Shown here: positions 8,482 to 15,596 of the stretch, one piece after another
Layout of the letters: every line of letters begins with the position of its first letter
How positions within the stretch are numbered: position 1 is the first letter of the stretch
Origin: JAPEKQ01 sp964597945
GTDB taxonomy: Bacteria; Joyebacterota; Joyebacteria; Joyebacterales; Joyebacteraceae
Assembly (NCBI GenBank): GCA_964597945.1
Contig: CAZRAD010000027.1
Span: forward strand, 1-24,088
Direction of reading: 5' to 3'
DNA length: 24,088 bases
The notes under the pieces: model-generated
Told to the model about the DNA's origin: nothing
Database searches by the model: none
What the model saw: the letters and a program-made list of their open reading frames with translations, nothing else
Made by a program: the position numbers and the translations under genes

Positions 8482-9282
8482 GTGAACTTGTTCAGAAGCA
8501 GGAGGAGACGGCGGCTTCGGTCGACGCCGTTGTCCGCCGACTCGCTGCGGATCATCGACCGCAATGTTCCCTACTGCAGGTGCCTGCCGCCGGAGGAGCG
8601 GACGGAACTCAACGGGCTCATCCAGGTCTTCCTCGCGGAGAAGCCCTTTGAGGGGGCCGGCGGTCTCGTGATGACGGATGAGATCCGGCTGACGATAGCC
8701 GCGCAGGCTTGCATACTGCTTCTCGGACGGGAACCGCACTTTTATCCCGGTCTCGACGCGATCATCGTCTATCCGCACGCGTATGTCTCGCGGATGGCAC
8801 GACGGAATCCTGACGGTACTGTGAGTGATGCCGCTCAGGTGCGGCTCGGCGAATCGTGGAGGCAGGGCGCACTGGTCCTGTCCTGGGATGATGTCGTCTC
8901 CGGAGCCGGTGACATTCACGACGGACACAATGTCGTCTTCCACGAGTTCGCGCACCAGCTGGACGCGGAGCACGGTCCTGCGGATGGTGTGCCGCCCCTC
9001 GAGACGCGGTCCATGTACGTTGCATGGGCACGCGCGCTGGGTGCCGAATACGAAGACCTTGTAAAGAGGCTTCGGCGGCACGCACCGACGTTCCTGAACC
9101 CCTACGCAGCCACGAATCCCGCCGAGTTCTTCGCGGTCGCGACGGAGTTCTTCTTTGAGAAGTCACAGGCGATGCGTGCCGGACATCCCGAGCTCTACGA
9201 ACAGCTCAGGACCTTCTATCAACAGGACCCGGCGGAGTGGACAAGCTGTTCCGGAGCGAAGCATCAGTCCTGGGGTTCATGA
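8482..9282 (+). CDS. mtfA: MtfA-like zinc-dependent peptidase (M90 family)
   Basis: A 266-residue soluble cytosolic metallopeptidase. The Arg-rich start (LFRSRRRRRLRSTPLS) is typical of the family and supports the GTG at 8482, with GGAG 7 nt upstream. The zinc site is HEFAH (His154, Glu155, His158), with Glu215 in NPAEFFAVATE as the likely third ligand, at the spacing seen in E. coli MtfA (His149, His153, Glu212). E. coli MtfA binds the glucose repressor Mlc and thereby affects PTS gene expression; no PTS or Mlc gene is visible here, so only the peptidase role is carried over. It lies downstream of an amino-acid permease, so peptide or amino-acid metabolism is a plausible context (inference). 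Confidence 0.92.
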   Translation: MNLFRSRRRRRLRSTPLSADSLRIIDRNVPYCRCLPPEERTELNGLIQVFLAEKPFEGAGGLVMTDEIRLTIAAQACILLLGREPHFYPGLDAIIVYPHAYVSRMARRNPDGTVSDAAQVRLGESWRQGALVLSWDDVVSGAGDIHDGHNVVFHEFAHQLDAEHGPADGVPPLETRSMYVAWARALGAEYEDLVKRLRRHAPTFLNPYAATNPAEFFAVATEFFFEKSQAMRAGHPELYEQLRTFYQQDPAEWTSCSGAKHQSWGS

Positions 9283-9525
9283 CTGCGGTCGTTCGTGAGA
9301 GCAGCGAAGAGTGCGAGGCGCGTCAGGCCTCCATGAACACCAAGAACGCGTGAGACATGATCCCAGATCACAGAAGGAACGATGCTCCATCGCCGCATGT
9401 CTCGTCCTTTCGCGGGTCAAGCCGCTGAGGAGCACCTTCGCCATGCTGCTGGATCCTCCGGGCTCGTTGCCTGGCAGGTGCGACGCAGTTCTGTTGAAGC
9501 GGTCGGTAGCGCCCCGATACGGAGG

Positions 9526-9554
9526 GTGACAAAGCAACCAGAGCGGTGTATAGT
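9526..9554 (+). promoter_or_regulatory. Sigma70-type promoter for the tonB-like gene
   Basis: GTGACA (9526-9531), a 17-nt spacer and TATAGT (9549-9554) match the -35/-10 consensus well. The predicted start near 9561 gives a leader of about 105 nt before the ATG at 9667. Confidence 0.6.
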
Positions 9555-9568
9555 GGAAGTGTGAGACG

Positions 9569-9584
9569 GATCAGGCGATCAGGC
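9569..9584 (+). repeat. Tandem direct repeat of an octamer just after the promoter
   Basis: GATCAGGC occurs twice back to back (9569-9576, 9577-9584), about 8 nt after the predicted transcription start. This is a typical position for a repressor site, but an 8-bp duplication can also arise by chance. Confidence 0.4.
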
Positions 9585-9631
9585 GTGAGGAGGCAAGCAT
9601 ACCCGAGTAGCTGGACCCAACTCCGGACGTC

Positions 9632-9659
9632 CCCCCTGATGTCACCATCGACAAGGGGG
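9632..9659 (+). promoter_or_regulatory. Hairpin that could mask the tonB-like ribosome site
   Basis: CCCCCT (9632-9637) pairs with AGGGGG (9654-9659), which is the Shine-Dalgarno of the ATG at 9667. GATG/CATC pair inside around TCAC. If it forms, it would sequester the ribosome site. Confidence 0.35.
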
Positions 9660-9666
9660 TTGCAGC

Positions 9667-10290
9667 ATGTCAATCAACGCTATCACAGCCGAACGCCAGT
9701 TCGAAGCCGGACACCTGCGCCGCCTGCAGCTGGGTTTCCTGTTCGCGATCGGTATCCACGTTCTGCTCTTCCTGGTTCTTCCGCATCCTCATTTCGAACC
9801 CTACAGACTGGCTGAGAAGACCGTGGCGAAACTGGTGGATGCGCCGCTGGAATTCGTCATCCCGCCGCCGCCCGCGGAGATCCCCAAGAAGGACATCGTC
9901 ACAGCCATCGAGCCGAGCAACGCGTCCGATGCGGAGGAGACCATCGGCGAGACGGTCTTCGATCCTGACGCGCACGCTGCTGTGCCTGTTCCCGTATCCA
10001 CCACCGGGTACGCGGACTTCTTCGATCGTCCGCCCGTGCTGATCGAGCGGGTCGACCCGGTCTATCCTGAGATGGCGCGACAGGCGGAGCTGGAGGGTGT
10101 TGTTCTGCTCAAGGTGGGCATAGACGAGTTCGGCCAGGTGCGAGAGGCGCTGGTTCTCAAGTCTGTTCCGGGTCTGGACGAGGCCGCTCTGGACGCCATC
10201 TACCGGTGGAAGTTCCAGCCGGCCATGCAGCGCGATGTGCCCGTGCCGGTCTGGTACAGCGTGCCGATCAGGTTCAGCCTGCGCGACTGA
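9667..10290 (+). CDS. TonB-family energy transducer
   Basis: A 207-residue protein with TonB layout: a short cytosolic start, one transmembrane helix at about 20-38, a Pro-rich periplasmic stretch (FVIPPPPAEIPKK, about 63-75), an acidic linker and a C-terminal TonB domain from about 123. The C-terminal domain has the usual DPVYPEMAR (Tyr133-Pro134), EGVV, VLKSVPGLDEAAL and WKFQPA pattern. TonB passes proton-motive energy from ExbB/ExbD to outer-membrane receptors; neither exbBD nor a receptor gene is in this window, so it is an orphan copy. The Pro-rich region is short, so the periplasmic reach is modest. The ATG has AGGGGG 7 nt upstream, within a possible hairpin. The metal-efflux promoter follows, so the two units are probably transcribed separately. 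Confidence 0.88.
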   Translation: MSINAITAERQFEAGHLRRLQLGFLFAIGIHVLLFLVLPHPHFEPYRLAEKTVAKLVDAPLEFVIPPPPAEIPKKDIVTAIEPSNASDAEETIGETVFDPDAHAAVPVPVSTTGYADFFDRPPVLIERVDPVYPEMARQAELEGVVLLKVGIDEFGQVREALVLKSVPGLDEAALDAIYRWKFQPAMQRDVPVPVWYSVPIRFSLRD

Positions 10291-10310
10291 GCCCCGGCGC
10301 AGTGGCAGGC

Positions 10311-10333
10311 GTGGCTGAGTAACGGTCAGCCAC
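10311..10333. promoter_or_regulatory. Perfect inverted repeat abutting the -35 of the metal-efflux promoter
   Basis: GTGGCTGA (10311-10318) and TCAGCCAC (10326-10333) are exact reverse complements around 7 nt. The right arm ends at the base before the -35 hexamer, a position suited to an activator or repressor. It also lies 20 nt after the tonB stop, so it may be a weak terminator, but no T-run follows. Confidence 0.5.
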
Positions 10334-10362
10334 TGGACAAGGCATGGCCGGCAGGCTACAAT
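10334..10362 (+). promoter_or_regulatory. Near-consensus sigma70-type promoter of the metal-efflux block
   Basis: TGGACA (10334-10339), a 17-nt spacer and TACAAT (10357-10362). The predicted transcription start near 10369 rules out the ATG at 10361 as the start of the following gene and supports the ATG at 10409. Confidence 0.65.
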
Positions 10363-10408
10363 GGAGTATGTGTGGAGTTGCCACTCATTGTCGGCCTGCG
10401 AGGCATGC

Positions 10409-10837
10409 ATGAGAGCGTTGAGAACGGCGACGGTCATCACCATCTGTCTGTGGCTCGTGCTTCCGGGCACCCAGACATTCGCACTCTGTTTCGGTCACGA
10501 CGGGGGCGTTGCCCTCGAGCACGCCGCCGGCCACGCGTGCGGTTGTTCCGAGGACGGCGACGGTGCTCCGCTCACGCGAGCGATGGCCATCGAGGCGAGC
10601 GCGACCGGTTGCTGCGGCGACTGCACCGATGTCGTTCTCAACGGCGCGGAGGCCGCCGTCACGCCTGCCGACGTCACATCCAAGCATACACGAGAGCAGC
10701 GAACGGACGAGGCCACCCAGGCTGTGTCACACGGAGTCGGCTCCCATCTCCAGACGGGACTCTCCGTGGAGCTCCATTCGCTCGTTCCATCGGCTGAACG
10801 ACCTTCCGCGACAGGCTTCACCATCCTCCGACTGTAG
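10409..10837 (+). CDS. Secreted Cys/His-rich small protein at the head of the RND metal-efflux block
   Basis: A 142-residue protein with a signal peptide (positive start, hydrophobic core about 7-20, possible cleavage after Ala25). Just after it comes LCFGHDGGVALEHAAGHACG with Cys27, His30, His38, His42, Cys44 and Cys46, then a second cluster Cys68-Cys69-x2-Cys72. The C-terminal half is polar and without recognised domain. I do not recognise a named family; similar small CFG-x-DG proteins occur next to CzcA-type systems to my recollection, without known function. The ATG at 10409 has GAGG 5 nt upstream; the ATG at 10361 falls inside the -10 box. First gene after the promoter, 132 nt before the adaptor. 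A periplasmic metal-binding chaperone or sensor is inferred from Cys/His content and context only. Confidence 0.7.
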   Translation: MRALRTATVITICLWLVLPGTQTFALCFGHDGGVALEHAAGHACGCSEDGDGAPLTRAMAIEASATGCCGDCTDVVLNGAEAAVTPADVTSKHTREQRTDEATQAVSHGVGSHLQTGLSVELHSLVPSAERPSATGFTILRL

Positions 10838-10873
10838 TCCACCGCGAACCGTACCCGACACTTCACTGACGTT

Positions 10874-10908
10874 CGGATGCGATCCCCTCCGAGAGGGGAA
10901 CGCGTCCG
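10874..10908 (+). other. Strong 35-nt hairpin between the Cys-rich gene and the RND adaptor
   Basis: CGGATGCG (10874-10881) pairs with CGCGTCCG (10901-10908) with one G-U pair. After an A/A mismatch, TCCCCTC (10883-10889) pairs exactly with GAGGGGA (10893-10899) around a 3-nt CGA loop. No T-run follows, so an ordinary terminator is unlikely. An RNA processing, stability or attenuation element is possible. Confidence 0.55.
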
Positions 10909-10969
10909 TGACCTGTATCCGTCGCGCGTCTCGTTCGCGCGATGCCGGCTGAACGAGGAGAGGAACATC

Positions 10970-12349
10970 ATGAAGTCAGTCGTTGTTCGATGGAGTCCGG
11001 TCATCCTGCTCGCGGCGCTCGCCCTGTCGGCGCTGCTGGCGGCGGGTTGCGGCGGCGACGCGGATGCCACGGGACAGACAGCGGGAGCTGCTGCGGAAGA
11101 TTGCGGCGGGTGTGACTCGCACGCGCCGGTCGCTCAGACAGAGGCCGCTCATGACCACGGTGACGAATGCGGCAGCCACACCGTGGATGAGACCGGCGCG
11201 GTCTACTGCGGGGAGCACGATCTCTACGAGACCGAGTGCGGCATATGCCAGCCGGGGCTCGCGGCCACTCTGATGCCGGGTGAGGGGCTCAAGATCCGCC
11301 TGCCGTCGGCGTCGTCGGAGTCCAAGGCGCGCATCATTTCCGAGCCGCCGCGTCGCGGATCCTCCAGCACGAGTGTGGTCGCCGTGGGACAGCTCGAGTT
11401 CGACCAGGACCGACTCGCGCACATCACGCCGCTCGCCGACGGCGTCGTCCAGCGTGTCTTCGCCGAGCCTGGCCAGCGCGTCAGACGAGGAGATGTTCTC
11501 GCCGAGCTGCACTCCTCTGCGATCGCCGAGGCGAAGGCCGCACTGCTGACGGCCGTGGCCGACGAGACGGTCGCGTCTGAGGCTTACGCGCGTGAGCGAG
11601 AGCTCTATGACAGCGACATGTCCTCGGACAGCGCACATCGGGATGCCGAGGCCCGGCACACGGCGGCCGCCGCGAGCCGTCGCGCTGCCGAGCGCATGCT
11701 GCTCGATCTGGGTCTGAGCGCCGGCGAACTCGAGCGCACGCTCTCGGGGCAGGAGGTGAGCTCCGTTCTTCCGCTCACAGCTCCGTTCGATGGGACCGTC
11801 ATCGAGCGCGACGCCGTCGTCGGCGATCTGGCCGCCGTCGGCGACCGGGTCTTCACCGTCGCGGACCTGAACACACTCTGGGTCACGCTGGCCGTGACCG
11901 AGCGGGACGTCGCACGACTCCGCACGGGCCAGCAGGTTGTGATCCACTCCGACACACTGGGTCGCGAGATCGCCGGGGAGGTCACATGGATATCGAGCCT
12001 CCTCAACGAGATGACACGGATGGCCGAGGTGCGTGCCGAGGTGCCGAATCCGGACGGATCGCTTCGTGCGGGGATGTACGTCGACGCCAGCATCATCACC
12101 GGCGAGAGCTCGGAATCTCTCCTCGTGCCGCGCGACACGGTCTACCGCTTCGACGGGAACGCCTTCGTCTTCGTGCGGCTCGAGAGCGATCTCTACGAGC
12201 TCCGCAGGGTTCAGACCGGGTCGGAGTCGGGCGGGATGGCCGTCGTCACGGCGGGTCTCTCGGACGAGGATCTCGTAGCCGTCGACCAGAGCTACATGCT
12301 CAAGTCTGAGTTCCAGCGATCGCGCTTCGGCGTCGGCTGCGCCCACTAG
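10970..12349 (+). CDS. CzcB-like RND efflux periplasmic adaptor (lipoprotein) with N-terminal metal-binding region
   Basis: Membrane-fusion protein linking an inner-membrane RND pump to an outer-membrane channel. It has 459 residues. A lipoprotein signal ends in LLAAGC with Cys27 as the lipidated residue. Residues 44-95 are rich in Cys and His (Cys45, 48, 67, 80, 90, 93; His51, 61, 63, 70, 83), ending in the pattern CGEHDLYETECGICQP seen in some CzcB-like adaptors. The core follows: beta-barrel start (VAVGQLEFDQDR), lipoyl half-motifs (GVVQRVFAEPGQRVRRGDVL and PFDGTVIERDAVVGD) flanking an alpha hairpin, then barrel and membrane-proximal domains. The ATG at 10970 has GAGGAGAGGA upstream. The pump gene starts 14 nt after its stop, so the two are co-translated. 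Cobalt/zinc/cadmium or copper export cannot be separated from sequence alone. Confidence 0.9.
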   Translation: MKSVVVRWSPVILLAALALSALLAAGCGGDADATGQTAGAAAEDCGGCDSHAPVAQTEAAHDHGDECGSHTVDETGAVYCGEHDLYETECGICQPGLAATLMPGEGLKIRLPSASSESKARIISEPPRRGSSSTSVVAVGQLEFDQDRLAHITPLADGVVQRVFAEPGQRVRRGDVLAELHSSAIAEAKAALLTAVADETVASEAYARERELYDSDMSSDSAHRDAEARHTAAAASRRAAERMLLDLGLSAGELERTLSGQEVSSVLPLTAPFDGTVIERDAVVGDLAAVGDRVFTVADLNTLWVTLAVTERDVARLRTGQQVVIHSDTLGREIAGEVTWISSLLNEMTRMAEVRAEVPNPDGSLRAGMYVDASIITGESSESLLVPRDTVYRFDGNAFVFVRLESDLYELRRVQTGSESGGMAVVTAGLSDEDLVAVDQSYMLKSEFQRSRFGVGCAH

Positions 12350-12363
12350 GAAGGGGTCCGAAC

Positions 12364-15300
12364 ATGCTCCGACAGTCAGTCGAAGGCGCGTTCCGGAACC
12401 GGGCGCTGGTGTCCGTGCTCTTTCTGATCGCCGCGGTGCTCGGGGTCAGGACGCTCCTGTCGCTTCCCGTGGACGCGTTCCCGGAGACGACGCCCGTCCA
12501 GGTCCAGATCAACACCGTCGCTAGCGCACTCAACCCGGAGGAGATCGAACGACAGGTCACGTTCCCTGTGGAGATCGGCATCTCCGGGATTCCCGGGCTC
12601 GTCAACGTCAGGTCCCTGAGCAAATCGGGATTCTCGCAGGTCGTGGCGACGTTCGACGACGATACCTCGATCTACGACGCCCGGCAGCTCATCCTGGAAC
12701 GCCTCGGGACGGTCACACTGCCCGACGGCATAGATCCTCCTTCGCTGGGGCCGATCGCTACAGGCCTTGGTGAGGTGTTCCACTACATCGTCCGGTCGCC
12801 CGACGGCTCGCGCTCCCTGTCCGAATTGCGAACCATCCACGACTGGATCGTGAAGCCCGAACTCCGCCGCGTCCCCGGCGTCGCCGAGGTGAACTCGTGG
12901 GGCGGCCACGAGAAGCAGCACGAGGTGATCGTCGAGCCGAGATCGCTCGTTGCCTACCATCTCACGCTTCAGGACGTCATCACCGCGCTCGAGGACAACA
13001 ACCGGAACGTCGGCGGCGGCACCATCGAGGCGTCCGGGGATGCTCTCCTGCTGCACGGCATCGGGCGTCTCACGACCACGGAGGAGATCGGGAACGTCGT
13101 CATCACGAGCGTCGATGGCGTCCCGGTGCGGGTGCGCGAGGTCGCCGAGGTACGCGAAGGACACCAGATCCGTCGCGGCGCCGTGACGGCCGCGGGAGAG
13201 GGCGAGGCCGTTCTCGGGTTGGCCTTCATGCTGATGGGGGAGAACAGCAAGGAGGTGACCGAGGCGCTCCACCAGCGGCTGGAGGAGGTGCGTCCTGCGC
13301 TGCCGTCGGGCGTCGAGATCGAGATCGTTCACAACCGGACCGAGCTTGTCGATCTCGTCATCGAGACGGTCAAGCACAACCTCTTCCTTGGCGCCATCCT
13401 CGTTATCGCCGTGCTGTTCCTGCTCTTCGGGAACGTGCGAACCGGCCTGATCATCGCGTGCACGATCCCCGTGTCGATGGTGCTCGCCGCTCTCGGGATG
13501 CGCGGCTCCGCGATCGCCGCCAGCCTCCTGAGTCTCGGCGCGATCGACTTCGGGATCATCGTGGACGGCTCCGTTGTGATGGCCGACAACAACATGCGCC
13601 GTCTCGCCGAGCGCGCCAAGAAGCTCGGGCGGACTCTCACGGACGGGGAGCGCGCGACCGTCATCGAGGAGTCGAGCAAGGAGGTCGCCAGACCGGTCTT
13701 CTTCGGTGTTGCGATCATCGCGCTCGTGCTTCTGCCGATCCTCACGCTCCAGAACACCGAGGGGAAGATGTTCCAGCCGATGGCGCTGACGCTGATGTTC
13801 GCGCTGGTCGGTGCGCTCCTCATCGCGCTCTACCTGACGCCCTCGCTCTCGCACTGGATCCTCCCGAAGCGGCCCTCCCTCCGCGAGACGGCCCTCATGC
13901 GCTGGCTGCTCCGGGTCTACTCCCGGTTGCTCGACCGTGTGCTGCACCACCGGCGTCCGGCGATCGTCATCGTGCTGGTTCTCCTCGTCGGGACCGGCCT
14001 GCTCGCTGCAACCCGAGGCTCCGAGTTCGTGCCGCGCCTGAGCGAGGGGTCGATCGTGCTGAACGTCGTGCGACTGGCCGGCATCTCTCTGGACGAGTCC
14101 GTGGAGTACGACACGCTCATGGAGAACGCGCTTCTCGATGCCTTCCCCGACGAGATCGCGCACATCTGGAGTCGGATCGGCACCGCCGAGGTCGCCACCG
14201 ATCCGATGGGCACGGAGCTCTCGGATCTGTTCATCACCCTGACACCCAGGAACGAGTGGACGGCTGCACGGACGCAGGATGAACTCGTCCGTGCGATGGA
14301 GGAGGTGATGTCCGACCTTCCCGGACAGACCGTCGCGTACACGCAGCCCATCGAGATGCGGATGAACGAGCTGGTCGCGGGAATCCGGTCCGATCTCGGC
14401 ATCAAGGTGTACGGCGACGACTTCGATGAGCTGCTCCGTATCTCGAACGACATCCAGCGGCTTCTCGTCACGATCGATGGGGCGGCCGACGTGTCGGGCG
14501 AGCAGCTGGCGGGGCAGCCGATGATCAGTGTCCGCGTGGATCAGGAGGCGGTCGCGCGAGCCGGGCTCTCGGCCGAGCGTGTTCTTGAGATCGTCGACGC
14601 CGTGGGAGGCATCGAGGTCGGCGAGATCCAGGAGGGCGAGAGGCGGTTTCCGCTTGTCGTCCGTCTGCCGGATCGATTCAGGAACGACACGTCAGAACTC
14701 CCCGCCGTCCTGGTGCCGGCCGAGTCCGGCGTCGTGATGCCGCTGAGCGCGCTGGCCTCGATCGAGGAGACCGAGAGTCCGTCGACCATCAACCGGGAGT
14801 GGGCACGCCGGCGCACAGTCGTTCAGTGCAACGTGCGCGGTCGTGACGTCGGTTCGTTCGTCGCGGAGGTTCGCGAGCGAATCGACAGCGAGATCAGCAT
14901 GCCGACGGGGTACACGGTTGAGTACGGAGGTCAGTTCGAGCATCTGGTGCGGGCCTCGGAACGGTTCCGCATCGTCGTGCCGCTCACGCTGGCGCTCGTG
15001 TTTTTCCTGCTCTATCTGAGCATGCGGCGTCTGGGCGACGCGCTGATCGTCTTCACCGGGATTCCCTTCGCGGCTGTCGGCGGCGTCCTCGCGCTGTCGC
15101 TCCGCGGTCTGCCGTTCAGTGTCAGCGCGATCATCGGATTCATCGCGTTGAGCGGTCTCGTGGTGATGGACGGCCAGGTGCTCGTGAGCACGATCAGGCG
15201 GCTCCTGCCGGACGGGAAGGGGATGCTCGCCACGGTCGTGGAGGCCGGGCGGTTGCGCCTGCGACCGGTCCTTGCCACGTCGATCACCGACGCGGCGGGG

Positions 15301-15471
15301 TTCCTTCCGATGGCTCTGTCGACCGGTGTCGGCGCGGAGGTCCAGAGGCCCTTGGCGACCGTGGTCATCGGCGGGATCGCGACGTCGACGATCCTGACGC
15401 TGTTCGTGCTGCCGCTGCTGTTCGTGCTCTTCGAGCGCCAGCTGACGGGGGAGTCGGACGACGTGAGCTGA
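12364..15471 (+). CDS. CzcA-family heavy-metal efflux RND pump
   Basis: Proton-driven inner-membrane pump of 1035 residues that would export heavy-metal cations through the adaptor and an outer-membrane channel. TM1 is at about 13-32, a porter domain follows, then a helix bundle at about 338-495, a second porter half and a final bundle at about 870-1025. The start has the family pattern VDAFPETTPVQVQINT. The proton-relay segment in TM4 reads DFGIIVDGSVVMADN with Asp395, Asp401 and Asp408. These align with Asp402, Asp408 and Glu415 of CzcA, so the third acid is Asp instead of Glu. The ATG has GGAAGGGG upstream. No CzcC/TolC-like gene is adjacent, so the channel must be encoded elsewhere or shared. 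Confidence 0.93.
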   Translation: MLRQSVEGAFRNRALVSVLFLIAAVLGVRTLLSLPVDAFPETTPVQVQINTVASALNPEEIERQVTFPVEIGISGIPGLVNVRSLSKSGFSQVVATFDDDTSIYDARQLILERLGTVTLPDGIDPPSLGPIATGLGEVFHYIVRSPDGSRSLSELRTIHDWIVKPELRRVPGVAEVNSWGGHEKQHEVIVEPRSLVAYHLTLQDVITALEDNNRNVGGGTIEASGDALLLHGIGRLTTTEEIGNVVITSVDGVPVRVREVAEVREGHQIRRGAVTAAGEGEAVLGLAFMLMGENSKEVTEALHQRLEEVRPALPSGVEIEIVHNRTELVDLVIETVKHNLFLGAILVIAVLFLLFGNVRTGLIIACTIPVSMVLAALGMRGSAIAASLLSLGAIDFGIIVDGSVVMADNNMRRLAERAKKLGRTLTDGERATVIEESSKEVARPVFFGVAIIALVLLPILTLQNTEGKMFQPMALTLMFALVGALLIALYLTPSLSHWILPKRPSLRETALMRWLLRVYSRLLDRVLHHRRPAIVIVLVLLVGTGLLAATRGSEFVPRLSEGSIVLNVVRLAGISLDESVEYDTLMENALLDAFPDEIAHIWSRIGTAEVATDPMGTELSDLFITLTPRNEWTAARTQDELVRAMEEVMSDLPGQTVAYTQPIEMRMNELVAGIRSDLGIKVYGDDFDELLRISNDIQRLLVTIDGAADVSGEQLAGQPMISVRVDQEAVARAGLSAERVLEIVDAVGGIEVGEIQEGERRFPLVVRLPDRFRNDTSELPAVLVPAESGVVMPLSALASIEETESPSTINREWARRRTVVQCNVRGRDVGSFVAEVRERIDSEISMPTGYTVEYGGQFEHLVRASERFRIVVPLTLALVFFLLYLSMRRLGDALIVFTGIPFAAVGGVLALSLRGLPFSVSAIIGFIALSGLVVMDGQVLVSTIRRLLPDGKGMLATVVEAGRLRLRPVLATSITDAAGFLPMALSTGVGAEVQRPLATVVIGGIATSTILTLFVLPLLFVLFERQLTGESDDVS

Positions 15472-15541
15472 GACGTTTCAAGAACGACCATCCGAGCCCT
15501 CCGGTTCGGGCGGCCCATGTGCGGCTCCTTCTGTCTCGGTA

Positions 15542-15561
15542 CAGCGTATTGTGGTACGCTG
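15542..15561. promoter_or_regulatory. Perfect inverted repeat upstream of the small-ORF/QEGLA/ATP-grasp operon
   Basis: CAGCGTA (15542-15548) and TACGCTG (15555-15561) are exact reverse complements around TTGTGG. The right arm contains TGG-TACGCT, a weak extended -10. It lies 36 nt before the small ORF start, so it could be an operator. No strong -35 is visible. Confidence 0.4.
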
Positions 15562-15596
15562 AGTGATGATGCGCAGTTCCCCGAGGAGATCGGCAC

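Larger units (their letters stand above)
9283..9666. other. Intergenic region upstream of tonB-like gene
   Basis: 384 nt without a convincing gene on either strand; the open frames here have the Arg/Ser/Pro-rich composition of non-coding GC-rich frames. Its right half holds a good promoter (9526-9554), a tandem octamer (9569-9584), an unused GAGGAGG (9586-9592) with no start codon at the right distance, and a hairpin over the tonB ribosome site (9632-9659). The left half shows nothing recognisable. Confidence 0.6.

Noticed and set aside
10361..10408. Upstream ATG start for the Cys-rich protein
   Set aside because: It overlaps the -10 box of a near-consensus promoter, lacks a ribosome site, and the later start gives a clean signal peptide.
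12376..14163. 595-codon open frame on the minus strand inside the CzcA-like gene
   Set aside because: Antisense to a well-conserved RND pump, low-complexity His/Asp/Arg composition, no ribosome site or domain.
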